From NCBI RefSeq assembly GCF_000507765.1, contig NZ_KI669401.1:744001-808000 (forward strand): a stretch of DNA of 64,000 nucleotides. Direction: 5' to 3'. The position numbers were made by a program, and so were the translations under genes. Within the stretch, counting starts at the first letter, position 1. Every line of letters starts with the position of its first letter. The notes beneath the pieces are model-generated. The model was given only the letters and a program-made list of their open reading frames with translations. It did not search any database and was not told where the DNA came from. Origin of the DNA: Streptococcus parasanguinis CC87K (GTDB lineage: Bacteria; Bacillota; Bacilli; Lactobacillales; Streptococcaceae). Below, piece by piece: positions 17,269-24,659 of this stretch.

Positions 17269-17865
17269 TTAATCTGGTGGAAAATAGCCCAACTGCTCAG
17301 CGATGTGAATCGCCTCCTGCCTGTTAGTCACTCCCAATTTTGAAAAGATATTGGCCAAGTGATTGGAAACTGTACGTTTACTCACATAGACCTTGTCACA
17401 GACATCATCAATGGTCAAGCCATTTCTAACCAGTTCTAGTATCTCGATTTCTCGTGGTGTTAACACCTCTACCATCACTTCATCTGAAAAGACCTTACCA
17501 CCTAGATAAATCTTTTCCAGTTTTTTCACCAACTCATCTGGGTCCATACTTTTGTCCAGAAAGCCATAAGCCCCCATAACTTTAGCTCGGTGTTCATACA
17601 TTTTTTTACTGTAACCTGTCAAAATCACAACCTTACTAGAATAACCATTGTCGATAATCTCTTGTGCCAAGGTCAGCCCATCATCTTGATACAGACTCGT
17701 CAGGTTGATATCAATCAAAATAATGTCGTAGTCATTAAAAGTAATCTCCGAAATAGTCGAAAAATTATCTACTAACTGGACCTTTTTAATGTTTTCCGAT
17801 AACTCTAAAATCATCTTGATACTTTGGCTAAATAATTTATGATCATCAATTAATAAAATTTTCAT
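17269..17865 (-). CDS. LuxR/NarL-type response regulator
   Basis: A 198-residue response regulator from the ATG at 17865 (MKILLIDDHK); AAGGAG lies 7 nt upstream, and the longer frame to 17883 lacks a site. The receiver domain (residues 1-120) has the acidic pair DDH and the phospho-acceptor Asp in IILIDINL near residue 51. The C-terminal LuxR helix-turn-helix has LTPREIEILELVRNGLT and SKRTVSNHLANIFSKLGV. It overlaps the kinase gene by 20 nt. I infer that it activates the three promoters with the TTGCAC-N4-TACTCAT motif, because one of them drives its own operon. Confidence 0.9.
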   Translation of the reverse strand: MKILLIDDHKLFSQSIKMILELSENIKKVQLVDNFSTISEITFNDYDIILIDINLTSLYQDDGLTLAQEIIDNGYSSKVVILTGYSKKMYEHRAKVMGAYGFLDKSMDPDELVKKLEKIYLGGKVFSDEVMVEVLTPREIEILELVRNGLTIDDVCDKVYVSKRTVSNHLANIFSKLGVTNRQEAIHIAEQLGYFPPD

Positions 17866-19420
17866 AACACAACTCCTTATCAATCGGGAGAGTAATTTCT
17901 ACACGAAATCTCTTATTATTTTCAAAAAGCTGCATTTGACCACCTAAAACACTAATTTTATTAGACATATTTTTCAAGCCATAACCTAAGGATTTTTCTG
18001 TTTGAAGGCAGTCATTTTCAGAAATGATAAAAATAGCGTCATCATGCACATCAATCTTCAAAGAAATCCTTCCACCACTAGCGTACTTAACGGCATTGGT
18101 CGCCAACTCCTCAACCAGACGATAGGCAATTTTATCGTAAGGAGATAAAAGCCTAAAGTGGGCAGGAAACTGTGTGACTACTTCATTTTCTGCGTGATAG
18201 CGTTTGACAATCCGATTAATCAGCCCTTGATACTGGATGTCTAACTGCTCGTCTGTTTCTACCATTGGCTGATAATAATCCATCCGCTCACGAATCCGCT
18301 GAACCAACTCCTCTGTTACCAGATTGATCTGTTCACCAAAAACTTGATTGCTACTATATTTATTGAAATTTTTTATTGCCATAACATTTTGCAGGATTTC
18401 ATTGTGAAGAAATTCGGAGAACTGTTGTTCTGTATCTTCATTTGCCAGCAGATTTTTCACCATACGGTTACGCTTTAAAAAGAGAACTTTTACATAATCC
18501 CCAGAATCTAGCATTTCAGCAGAACGAAAGAGGCGAATCAATTCTTCCGAACAAATCCCGAACAATAGTAACATGATATTCAAGACCAAAAAGCTCGTGT
18601 TTAAATCTAGACGAAAGATGATGAAAATGCCTACTAACAAAAACATAACCAGTAAAAACAAGCGTGAAAAAGCTTTTATATAGGACAATTTTAACTCTGA
18701 TACCTTTTTTTGAAGAGAGCTGATAATTGTTTTGAAGTGTAAAAAAGCTAAAATGCCAACAATTTCCAGATACCAGACTAGGTTCATCACTCCTGAGCCC
18801 CTCGTATTGATATACAAAAAGAAATAAGAAAGAGGCAATATCAAAGCTAATATCCACAAATTTCGTCTCTGATACTTGAGTTTACTTTTCAACTCTTTAT
18901 GATATAAAATCAGTAAAATCAAGGGAACAAGGTTTAAAAAGAAAGACGCAAACAAGGATAGAAATAGAAAAATTGAAGGACTTAACAGATATGAACTAAT
19001 GGTGATTAGTGTCAACACAAAGGACACACTCAACAGTTCTTCTCCTATTTTCTCTCCCAGAAAGATAATAGACAGAGAACTATACACCAATAAAAAAGAG
19101 TTGAGCGGATGAAGAATATCAAAAAAGTGCAACAGGGTGCTCGCAACTCCTTGATTAAATATGGATTGCCAGCTAATGAGAAACATCATCAGGAGCAACC
19201 AAAGTTTCAACTCACTATACCGAAAGGTCACAATATTACAAATATAGCTAAATACAATTAAAGCAATAATCAGCAATAAAACCATCTGCAAGGAAAAATC
19301 TGTCGAAAAGTCCAGAGGGATCCTATGATAAATATAAATCATTAAAGCTAGATGATTCAAAATCGTCAACCACCACAATAAAAGTGAGTTTTTCGAGAAC
19401 AATTTGACAAACTGTTTCAT
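17846..19420 (-). CDS. Histidine kinase partner of the LuxR-type regulator
   Basis: A 524-residue membrane kinase. About eight to ten hydrophobic segments fill residues 10-290. The dimerisation and phospho-acceptor region contains FLHNEILQNVMAIKN near residue 345, with the His of the LHxE type typical of kinases that pair with NarL regulators. The ATPase domain shows VEELATNAVKYA (N box) and GYGLKNMSNKI (G box). The large multi-span sensor with no extracellular domain suggests detection inside the membrane or through the partner transporter. It lies 80 nt after the BceB-like permease gene, in the same direction, and overlaps the regulator gene. Confidence 0.88.
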   Translation of the reverse strand: MKQFVKLFSKNSLLLWWLTILNHLALMIYIYHRIPLDFSTDFSLQMVLLLIIALIVFSYICNIVTFRYSELKLWLLLMMFLISWQSIFNQGVASTLLHFFDILHPLNSFLLVYSSLSIIFLGEKIGEELLSVSFVLTLITISSYLLSPSIFLFLSLFASFFLNLVPLILLILYHKELKSKLKYQRRNLWILALILPLSYFFLYINTRGSGVMNLVWYLEIVGILAFLHFKTIISSLQKKVSELKLSYIKAFSRLFLLVMFLLVGIFIIFRLDLNTSFLVLNIMLLLFGICSEELIRLFRSAEMLDSGDYVKVLFLKRNRMVKNLLANEDTEQQFSEFLHNEILQNVMAIKNFNKYSSNQVFGEQINLVTEELVQRIRERMDYYQPMVETDEQLDIQYQGLINRIVKRYHAENEVVTQFPAHFRLLSPYDKIAYRLVEELATNAVKYASGGRISLKIDVHDDAIFIISENDCLQTEKSLGYGLKNMSNKISVLGGQMQLFENNKRFRVEITLPIDKELCYENFIN

Positions 19421-19500
19421 ATGTATCTACTTCCTGAACTACTTTAATATTATTATAACACAATACCAGAATTGCAGGATAGGCAACTCTGGTATTTGAC

Positions 19501-21516
19501 TTAATTTTCAATAATTTGCCAACTTACTCTGTAAGTCACTAGCAAGTAAAGGACAAAGAGTAAAACCGCTACTCCCAGATAGGTGATATCAATAGAAATG
19601 CTGGTATTAGCGAAATTCTCAAAATAGCCCAAAAGAGCGGTACTCAAGGCAAATGCTAGCGGACCTGCGATGACCAGCGGAACCAAGAAATAACTTAGAA
19701 TCTGTTGCAAAAGAATAGAGCGATTTTGCTTCCTCTTATTCCCGAGAAGATATAAGATTTGATAATCATTGACACTATCCAAAGCACTTGTAGAAGTTTG
19801 AAGGGACAATATACTGAGGGAAATAATGATAAAAATAACACTGACAAAAATCATGACAAAGACAATGACGCCCATAAATCCAAGATAAATCTCAAAAATT
19901 CTTCCTTTGGTTTGATAGGTGAACGGATTCAACTCTGCTCCATCACGAGTGAAGTAGTATTTTTCTATCCACTGACTTAAGAATGTTTCTACTTTCCGTT
20001 TGTCGATATTTTCTTTGAAATTGGCAACATAGGTCGTGTGGTCTTCCGTCAATCCAACTACTACCTTATCTGGTACAATTAAGGTTCCTGTGTCATTTGT
20101 ACCCACTGACGATAAAAAGTAAACTGTTTCAAGCGGCTTTGAAGACGCAAGATTAAGAGAATAACCGTTAATCATGAGAGTTTTTGTCGTTAATAGAAAG
20201 TCCTGAATCTGCTTGGCAGTTCCTTTATAGTTAGCATTGACCAGAAATTGGTTATCTGCCAAGTCAACCGCTTTTTCCCCTTGCAGTTTGCGGAGATGAT
20301 TGTAGGCAGAAATTCCTAAAATCGGTACTTTTGATTCAGGAAGTTCCTTATCATGCGCCCAGAGATTGCTAGTATCAATCAAATCTTTATAGATTAAATC
20401 ACTAGAATAGATAGGATAGCTGTACTCCTCTTTGATGAGGTTAAAGTCAAATCCATCTGCTTTTAATCTGTCTTTGACAGATTCCTGAGAAAACTGGAAC
20501 TCCTGACCACGATAGAGATTGACAGTTACATCATAAGGTGAGTATTTGTTCAGCTCTCGGTTCATAGTCGTATAGGCACTACCACTAAAAACTAGTAAGC
20601 TGAGAGCCAGGGTCAAGGTCAAGGATAAGACAGCCAACGTGACCGAATTACTATCAGCTTGTTTTGAAAATTGACGAATTTTAAAACTGTTTAGTTTGTT
20701 ATAGTAGGTTTGAGGCAGTTTTCTAAGGGAAACCAAGATAAAATGGCTCAAGGTATTGTAAAATAAAATCACAAAAATCACGAAGACAGATACCAGCAAG
20801 ATACCCCAACTTTTCAAGAGTGATAGATGGTGATAGTCTGAAAAATAGAGAGCACCAAAACCGATAACAGCTGTCGAAAGAATAAAGAGAAGTGCTTGAA
20901 GAACTGGCTTGCCTTTTGCCAAGACAGATTTCTTGACCCCATTTTCTTGAATGAGTGCAATGATATTTTGCTTTCTAAAGGTAAGAATGTCCATGACACC
21001 AACAATAAAACTGGTTACCAAATAGGAATAAACTAGTAAGATGACAGACTTGCTATCAAAAAAAAGCAGACTACCAAAGTAATTGGCCATAAAAAACTCA
21101 GATGCAACCTTAGATAGAATGACCAGTAAAATCAAGCCAAGCAAGAAACCTAGAATCAAGGAAAAGATATTGACCAGCATGGTTTCAAAGAACAGGGTAC
21201 GGATAATCTGCTTCTTCTTCATTCCCAGCGTTGCATAAAGTCCCAGCTCTTTCTTGCGCCGTCCCAGGACGAAGTTTGTGGAATAAACGACGAGAAAGGC
21301 AATCGCCGATAGAATCAGATAGGAAAGCAAGCCCATGTACTGACTCATCACCGTCGTCAACATTTCCTTTGCTCCTGATAAACTTTGCATCACCGGATGG
21401 CTTGGTAAAGCATTAAAAGCGTAGAGCAAGCTATAAATCAAGGTCAGACTGAAAAAATAGATGGTATAGGTCTGTAAATTTCGAAATACATTTCGTAAAA
21501 TCAATTTTAGATACAT
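19501..21516 (-). CDS. BceB-like FtsX-family permease
   Basis: A 671-residue permease with the BceB architecture: ten predicted membrane helices and one long extracellular domain (about residues 315-520) between helices 7 and 8. The FtsX-type regions lie around residues 60-190 and 550-660. Relatives with their ATPase protect against bacitracin, lantibiotics or other lipid II-binding peptides by freeing the target. It lies 12 nt after the ATPase gene and just before the kinase gene, forming one four-gene unit. In well-known Bce systems the regulator is OmpR-type, whereas here it is LuxR-type. This, with the adjacent lanA remnants, points to lantibiotic detoxification. Confidence 0.87.
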   Translation of the reverse strand: MYLKLILRNVFRNLQTYTIYFFSLTLIYSLLYAFNALPSHPVMQSLSGAKEMLTTVMSQYMGLLSYLILSAIAFLVVYSTNFVLGRRKKELGLYATLGMKKKQIIRTLFFETMLVNIFSLILGFLLGLILLVILSKVASEFFMANYFGSLLFFDSKSVILLVYSYLVTSFIVGVMDILTFRKQNIIALIQENGVKKSVLAKGKPVLQALLFILSTAVIGFGALYFSDYHHLSLLKSWGILLVSVFVIFVILFYNTLSHFILVSLRKLPQTYYNKLNSFKIRQFSKQADSNSVTLAVLSLTLTLALSLLVFSGSAYTTMNRELNKYSPYDVTVNLYRGQEFQFSQESVKDRLKADGFDFNLIKEEYSYPIYSSDLIYKDLIDTSNLWAHDKELPESKVPILGISAYNHLRKLQGEKAVDLADNQFLVNANYKGTAKQIQDFLLTTKTLMINGYSLNLASSKPLETVYFLSSVGTNDTGTLIVPDKVVVGLTEDHTTYVANFKENIDKRKVETFLSQWIEKYYFTRDGAELNPFTYQTKGRIFEIYLGFMGVIVFVMIFVSVIFIIISLSILSLQTSTSALDSVNDYQILYLLGNKRKQNRSILLQQILSYFLVPLVIAGPLAFALSTALLGYFENFANTSISIDITYLGVAVLLFVLYLLVTYRVSWQIIEN

Positions 21517-21528
21517 ACTCTCATCCTC

Positions 21529-22266
21529 CTATCTGGTACGGCTGTAAATCTCTTGCAAATACTGTTCATTAGATAAGCTGTTACGTTCCAAATCATCCAT
21601 AATCTTTCCATCGCTAAGTAGCACCATCCGTGAGGAATACTTTGCTGCAGCAGGGTCATGCGTAACCAGTAAAATGGTAATACCAAAACTTTTATTGATT
21701 TCCTGCAAAAGCGCCATCAGTTTTTCAGAATTGGCAGAGTCCAAGGCTCCTGTCGGCTCATCTGCGATAATCAGTTTAGAATCATCAATCAAGGCTCTAG
21801 CAGTTGCCACACGTTGTCGCTGACCACCTGATAACTGATTAGGAAACTTATCTTTTAAGTTTTGGATGGCCAACTTATCCATAATTTCCACAATCTTATC
21901 CTGATGTTTTTTGATATTTTTCCCCTGAATTTGAAGAGGTAGAACGATATTTTCATAGACCGTCAAGGTTTCCACCAAGTTGTAGGCTTGGAAAATATAG
22001 GAAATGTTTTTAGCACGATAGTCAGCTAGTTCATTTTCCTTGGCATGGATGATATCAAAATCTTCAAATCGAATCTCACCTGATGTTGGTTTATCAATCG
22101 TTGAAATACAGTTGAGGAGTGTTGTTTTTCCACTACCGCTAGCCCCCATAATTGCCAGAAATTCACCTTTTTCAACGGACAAGTTCACATCTAATAAAGC
22201 ATGAACGATATTATCTCCTTGACCAAATGTTTTCGTTAATCCTGTCACAATAAGCTGTTTCATCAT
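21529..22266 (-). CDS. BceA-like ABC ATPase
   Basis: A 245-residue ATPase of the MacB/BceA type. Walker A is GASGSGKTT near residue 40, the Q-loop is in YIFQAYNL, the signature is LSGGQRQRVATARAL, and Walker B is LIIADEPTGALD, ending in VTHD. The start at 22266 has GGAGG 6-9 nt upstream (two adjacent ATG codons are possible). The gene heads the operon ATPase-permease-kinase-regulator. Its promoter has no normal -35 but carries the activator-like motif at 22324-22340, which fits induction by its own two-component system when a peptide is sensed. Confidence 0.92.
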   Translation of the reverse strand: MMKQLIVTGLTKTFGQGDNIVHALLDVNLSVEKGEFLAIMGASGSGKTTLLNCISTIDKPTSGEIRFEDFDIIHAKENELADYRAKNISYIFQAYNLVETLTVYENIVLPLQIQGKNIKKHQDKIVEIMDKLAIQNLKDKFPNQLSGGQRQRVATARALIDDSKLIIADEPTGALDSANSEKLMALLQEINKSFGITILLVTHDPAAAKYSSRMVLLSDGKIMDDLERNSLSNEQYLQEIYSRTR

Positions 22267-22296
22267 TTCATTCCTCCGTTTCTTTATTACTCTCTC

Positions 22297-22340
22297 ATAA
22301 TACGGTTTCTTTCAAGGTTTTCCATGAGTATTTTGTGCAA
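22297..22340 (-). promoter_or_regulatory. Activator-type promoter of the bceA operon, copy a
   Basis: The minus strand has TTGCAC-AAAA-TACTCAT (22324-22340), then 21 nt, then TATTAT as -10 (22297-22302). No -35 box is visible. It lies 31 nt before the bceA-like start. Confidence 0.65.
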
Positions 22341-22354
22341 TATATTCAAGTTAT

Positions 22355-22384
22355 AAAAAACCGATGCCTTTTTCAGGTATCGGT
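22355..22384 (-). terminator. Terminator after the 35-residue peptide gene
   Basis: ACCGATACC and GGCATCGGT pair (one mismatch) with a short loop and are followed on the minus strand by TTTTTTATA. It separates the lanA-peptide transcripts from the bceA operon. Confidence 0.8.
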
Positions 22385-22393
22385 CGATGTTGA

Positions 22394-22501
22394 TTATTTG
22401 CGATCGTTTCTTTTTTTCATAAAGTAAACAATCCCTATGACAATAACTCCTAAGACCAGTACAGGTGCATAGAATTCTAGTGTTCCAATAATTCCTTCCA
22501 T
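22394..22501 (-). CDS. 35-residue single-span membrane peptide
   Basis: A short gene with AGGAGG 6-7 nt before its ATG at 22501. The product begins MEGIIGTLEFYAP, has one hydrophobic helix of about 20 residues (VLVLGVIVIGIVYF) and ends in the basic tail MKKRNDRK, so the N-terminus should face outward. It lies 29 nt downstream of the first lanA remnant and just before a good terminator, so both are probably on one transcript. A small immunity peptide or a transporter accessory peptide are plausible roles. I recognise no family. Confidence 0.6.
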   Translation of the reverse strand: MEGIIGTLEFYAPVLVLGVIVIGIVYFMKKRNDRK

Positions 22502-22530
22502 TTTATCCTCCTGTCAAAAAATAGAGAGTT

Positions 22531-22707
22531 TTATCCACAGCGCACGTTTGGCGAAGTAAATTCATAAGAATGTGTAAACCACTAACCACAGCGACCTTGT
22601 ACTGTTAATCTAACAGTCGTACGTCACCCAGCAGTATATTTAATATTTAACTCTTGGCTATTAATTTCATAATCCAAAGAATCAATCTCAAAATGGTCTT
22701 GTTTCAT
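22531..22707 (-). pseudogene. Lantibiotic precursor remnant with two in-frame stops (lanA1)
   Basis: A strong ribosome site (GAGGAG, 8 nt) and promoter precede a leader MKQDHFEIDSLDYEI...YTAG of 27 residues. The frame then has TGA at codon 28 and TAG at codon 42, and continues to a TAA at codon 59. The residues between are RTTVRLTVQGRCG and WFTHSYEFTSPNVRCG, rich in Thr, Ser and Cys as in lanthipeptide cores. The leader (EIDSLxxE) and core (GRCG, FT, SYE, T, NV, C) align with the second remnant at 22794-22972. With both stops in the core, no full precursor can be made. Confidence 0.7.
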
Positions 22708-22724
22708 TTGTATTTCTCCTCGTA

Positions 22725-22753
22725 AATATAACACCAAATCAAAGTGTTGTCAA
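22725..22753 (-). promoter_or_regulatory. Promoter of the lanA1 remnant
   Basis: TTGACA (22748-22753) and TATATT (22725-22730) on the minus strand are separated by 17 bp, a near-consensus promoter. The predicted start is close to the ribosome site of the remnant. It lacks the activator motif seen at the other island promoters. Confidence 0.75.
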
Positions 22754-22793
22754 TGTTTTGTAATAAAACTCAAGAATTTTCCTTTTGTTTTAT

Positions 22794-22972
22794 CTAACAA
22801 CAAACATTATTTCTCGTATACTCATAGGAACAGGTGAAACACAATCCACAGCGACCTGCTAGTGTCATTTTAAAAGCTATGCACCACTAGCTCCTGATTT
22901 CCCGGAAAGTTCTTGGTTTTCAACCTCGAAACTTAGAGAATCAATCTCTGGACGACTTGTATTTTTAGACAT
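22794..22972 (-). pseudogene. Lantibiotic precursor remnant with a frameshift (lanA2)
   Basis: GGAGG lies 7 nt before the ATG at 22972. The leader MSKNTSRPEIDSLSFEV...SGASGA runs 31 codons to a TAG at 22877-22879. In another frame, overlapping the stop, the core reads AFKMTLAGRCGLCFTCS then YEYTRNNVCC and ends in TAG at 22794-22796. A Cys-Cys C-terminus with Thr/Ser/Cys spacing is typical of lantibiotics. The loss of one base (or gain of two) near 22880 would explain the break. It aligns with the lanA1 remnant in leader and core. The promoter carries the activator-like motif. Confidence 0.72.
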
Positions 22973-23018
22973 AAGGTTGCCTCCTTCCTTCTTTTAGATG
23001 ATCATCATTACAGTAACT

Positions 23019-23062
23019 AGTATAAACTCTAGTATTGGCTAAGTAATGAGTAAATCGTGCAA
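23019..23062 (-). promoter_or_regulatory. Activator-type promoter of lanA2, copy c
   Basis: The minus strand has TTGCAC-GATT-TACTCAT (23046-23062), then 21 nt, then TATACT as -10 (23019-23024). A direct repeat of CTAGTAT with 12-bp period (23017-23035) overlaps the -10. A second possible promoter lies upstream: TTGACC at 23110-23115 and TATAAA at 23086-23091. Confidence 0.6.
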
Positions 23063-23110
23063 GTTTCTTATTTTCGAGAAAAATTTTTATAGTGCCCAAT
23101 TAAAAAGTAG

Positions 23111-23134
23111 GTCAAGCATACCAGATAAAGCTTG
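23111..23134 (+). repeat. 24-bp direct repeat, right copy
   Basis: It matches 17018-17041 with a single mismatch and is followed by a CGAA-loop hairpin, as the left copy is. The pair brackets 6.1 kb that includes both lanA remnants, the BceAB-like transporter and its two-component system. Confidence 0.6.
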
Positions 23135-23149
23135 GAGCTTTTATCACAA

Positions 23150-23171
23150 GAAAAAGACTCCGAAGAGTCTT
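23150..23171 (-). terminator. Terminator of the lanFEG-like operon
   Basis: AAGACTC and GAGTCTT form a stem with a 4-nt loop, followed by TTTTTCTT on the minus strand. It lies just past the lanG-like stop. Confidence 0.75.
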
Positions 23172-23175
23172 CGCA

Positions 23176-23904
23176 TTACTTATGCAATTCTTTATTACTC
23201 AATGTATGAAAAATCCCCCACAGAAGAATATTTACAATGATAAACAGCAATATTTCCACTAAATTAAAGTCAATCAAATTCCGTGACCTCATTGCCACCA
23301 TAGCTTGGGAGTAGGGATAGATTAAAGATAATTTATCTGATACAAAAATCATCATAAATCCTATGAAAGTACCAATAGCACCAATTCCCACAGATTTACT
23401 GAAAACACGAGTTTTAGCTGTCACAAAAAACTGCACTGCCATCATACTAATTGTTCCAAAAATCCCCAATAAATCCCACTTGAGGTAGGTGAACAAATTA
23501 GAAATTTCTAAATGAGCTAAGTGAGCACTGACATAAAAAATACCAAACAAGAACAACTGTAAAACAGCAATAAACAAGATAATTACTATTTCTTTTGCCA
23601 ACAATAATTTCCCAAGACTGACATTATTAGCTCTGAGAAATTCAATATTTTTTCTATCAAACTCTTTTCCTAACATCATGGCTACATAAAGGCTAACCAA
23701 AATCGGAAAGAAAAGCTGGCTATAATAGAAGGTCAATTGTCCCCATAAAACAGGCACTTTTTCACTTTCTGCAACCATAGAATAAGCTGAACCAAAGTAA
23801 ATCCCAAGACCAATCAGGCTACAAAAAGCTAAGAAGCAAATACCAATCATCAACATGGAAAATTTTTTGGTTTTCCGCCATTCTACTGATAGATAAGACA
23901 TCAT
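23176..23904 (-). CDS. Lantibiotic immunity permease (LanG/MutG-like)
   Basis: A 242-residue ABC-2 permease with six predicted membrane helices, the size and style of the EpiG/MutG subunits of lantibiotic immunity transporters. It begins MSYLSVEWRKTKKF, the usual amphipathic start of this family. It is the last gene of a three-gene operon: it overlaps the LanE-like gene by 4 nt and is followed by a terminator at 23150-23171. LanFEG complexes expel lantibiotics from the membrane. The precursor remnants lie directly downstream, which supports an immunity role, now probably against a related peptide made by neighbours. Confidence 0.85.
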   Translation of the reverse strand: MMSYLSVEWRKTKKFSMLMIGICFLAFCSLIGLGIYFGSAYSMVAESEKVPVLWGQLTFYYSQLFFPILVSLYVAMMLGKEFDRKNIEFLRANNVSLGKLLLAKEIVIILFIAVLQLFLFGIFYVSAHLAHLEISNLFTYLKWDLLGIFGTISMMAVQFFVTAKTRVFSKSVGIGAIGTFIGFMMIFVSDKLSLIYPYSQAMVAMRSRNLIDFNLVEILLFIIVNILLWGIFHTLSNKELHK

Positions 23905-24659
23905 AGCTTGCCTCCTTTCTTTTCAACCAGATAGAGAGATAAGAAGAGATAGATTAGGGCTATTGGCAAATATGTAAAGAGTTTAAATCCTAGGTTTGTC
24001 GCCAAAACATAGCTCACTTGATTGCCGACTTGCTGGTAATCCACCAGAGACAGATATCCTATACCACCAAAAGGGAAAATCAGCTGTAGAAAAGCTGGTG
24101 CATGACCAAATCCAAATCCAAGAAATCCTCCGAAAATCCCTAATGCCAGTATCAATGCCTGCTTTTTCAGTAAAAACTGCAAAGTCAAAAACAGACAGGT
24201 TAAGACAAAAGATGCTAGCAAGAAAATGACGATTTGCCAGAGGATTAGGCTAACAGGCATTTCTAGACCAGAAAAGTTTGCAATCAACTGGACTACTACT
24301 CCCTCCAAAATAGCGAGAAAGGTCAAAACGAACATAGTCAGGCCAAGCTTACTCAGAAAGATATGCCGTACATTTTCACCATTTGCCAAAAGCAGTTTGA
24401 AAGTGTTGCCCTCCTTCTCGTTCTTGACAATCCGGGATACAAAGAGAGCAATCACGATAGGGAGAATCAAGCCATTTACTTCTTTTATCATATAGAAAAT
24501 TAGGTTAATCTGGTGCATGTCTGGATTACTTAGGTAACGTGTAGCGGCTGCAATTGCCCAAGCAAATCCGACTCCCATAACTAGTATGCTAATGAGGAAG
24601 GATTTGGTTCGTTTTGCCTTGAGCAATTCAATAGACAAATTATTCAACATAAGACTCAC
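23901..24659 (-). CDS. Lantibiotic immunity permease (LanE/MutE-like)
   Basis: A 252-residue ABC-2 permease with about six membrane helices, starting MSLMLNNLSIELLKAKRTKSF, as EpiE/MutE-type subunits do. It overlaps the ATPase gene before it and the second permease gene after it by 4 nt each, so the three subunits are made in step. It would pair with the 242-residue permease and the LanF-like ATPase. No premature stop or deletion is seen, in contrast with the nearby structural genes. Confidence 0.85.
   Translation of the reverse strand: MSLMLNNLSIELLKAKRTKSFLISILVMGVGFAWAIAAATRYLSNPDMHQINLIFYMIKEVNGLILPIVIALFVSRIVKNEKEGNTFKLLLANGENVRHIFLSKLGLTMFVLTFLAILEGVVVQLIANFSGLEMPVSLILWQIVIFLLASFVLTCLFLTLQFLLKKQALILALGIFGGFLGFGFGHAPAFLQLIFPFGGIGYLSLVDYQQVGNQVSYVLATNLGFKLFTYLPIALIYLFLSLYLVEKKGGKL

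Noticed and set aside
22531..22707. Read-through or tryptophan decoding of the TGA in the first precursor relic
   Set aside because: Other genes in the window use TGA as an ordinary stop (for example overlapping start-stop pairs), and a second stop (TAG) follows in the same core, so decay is simpler.
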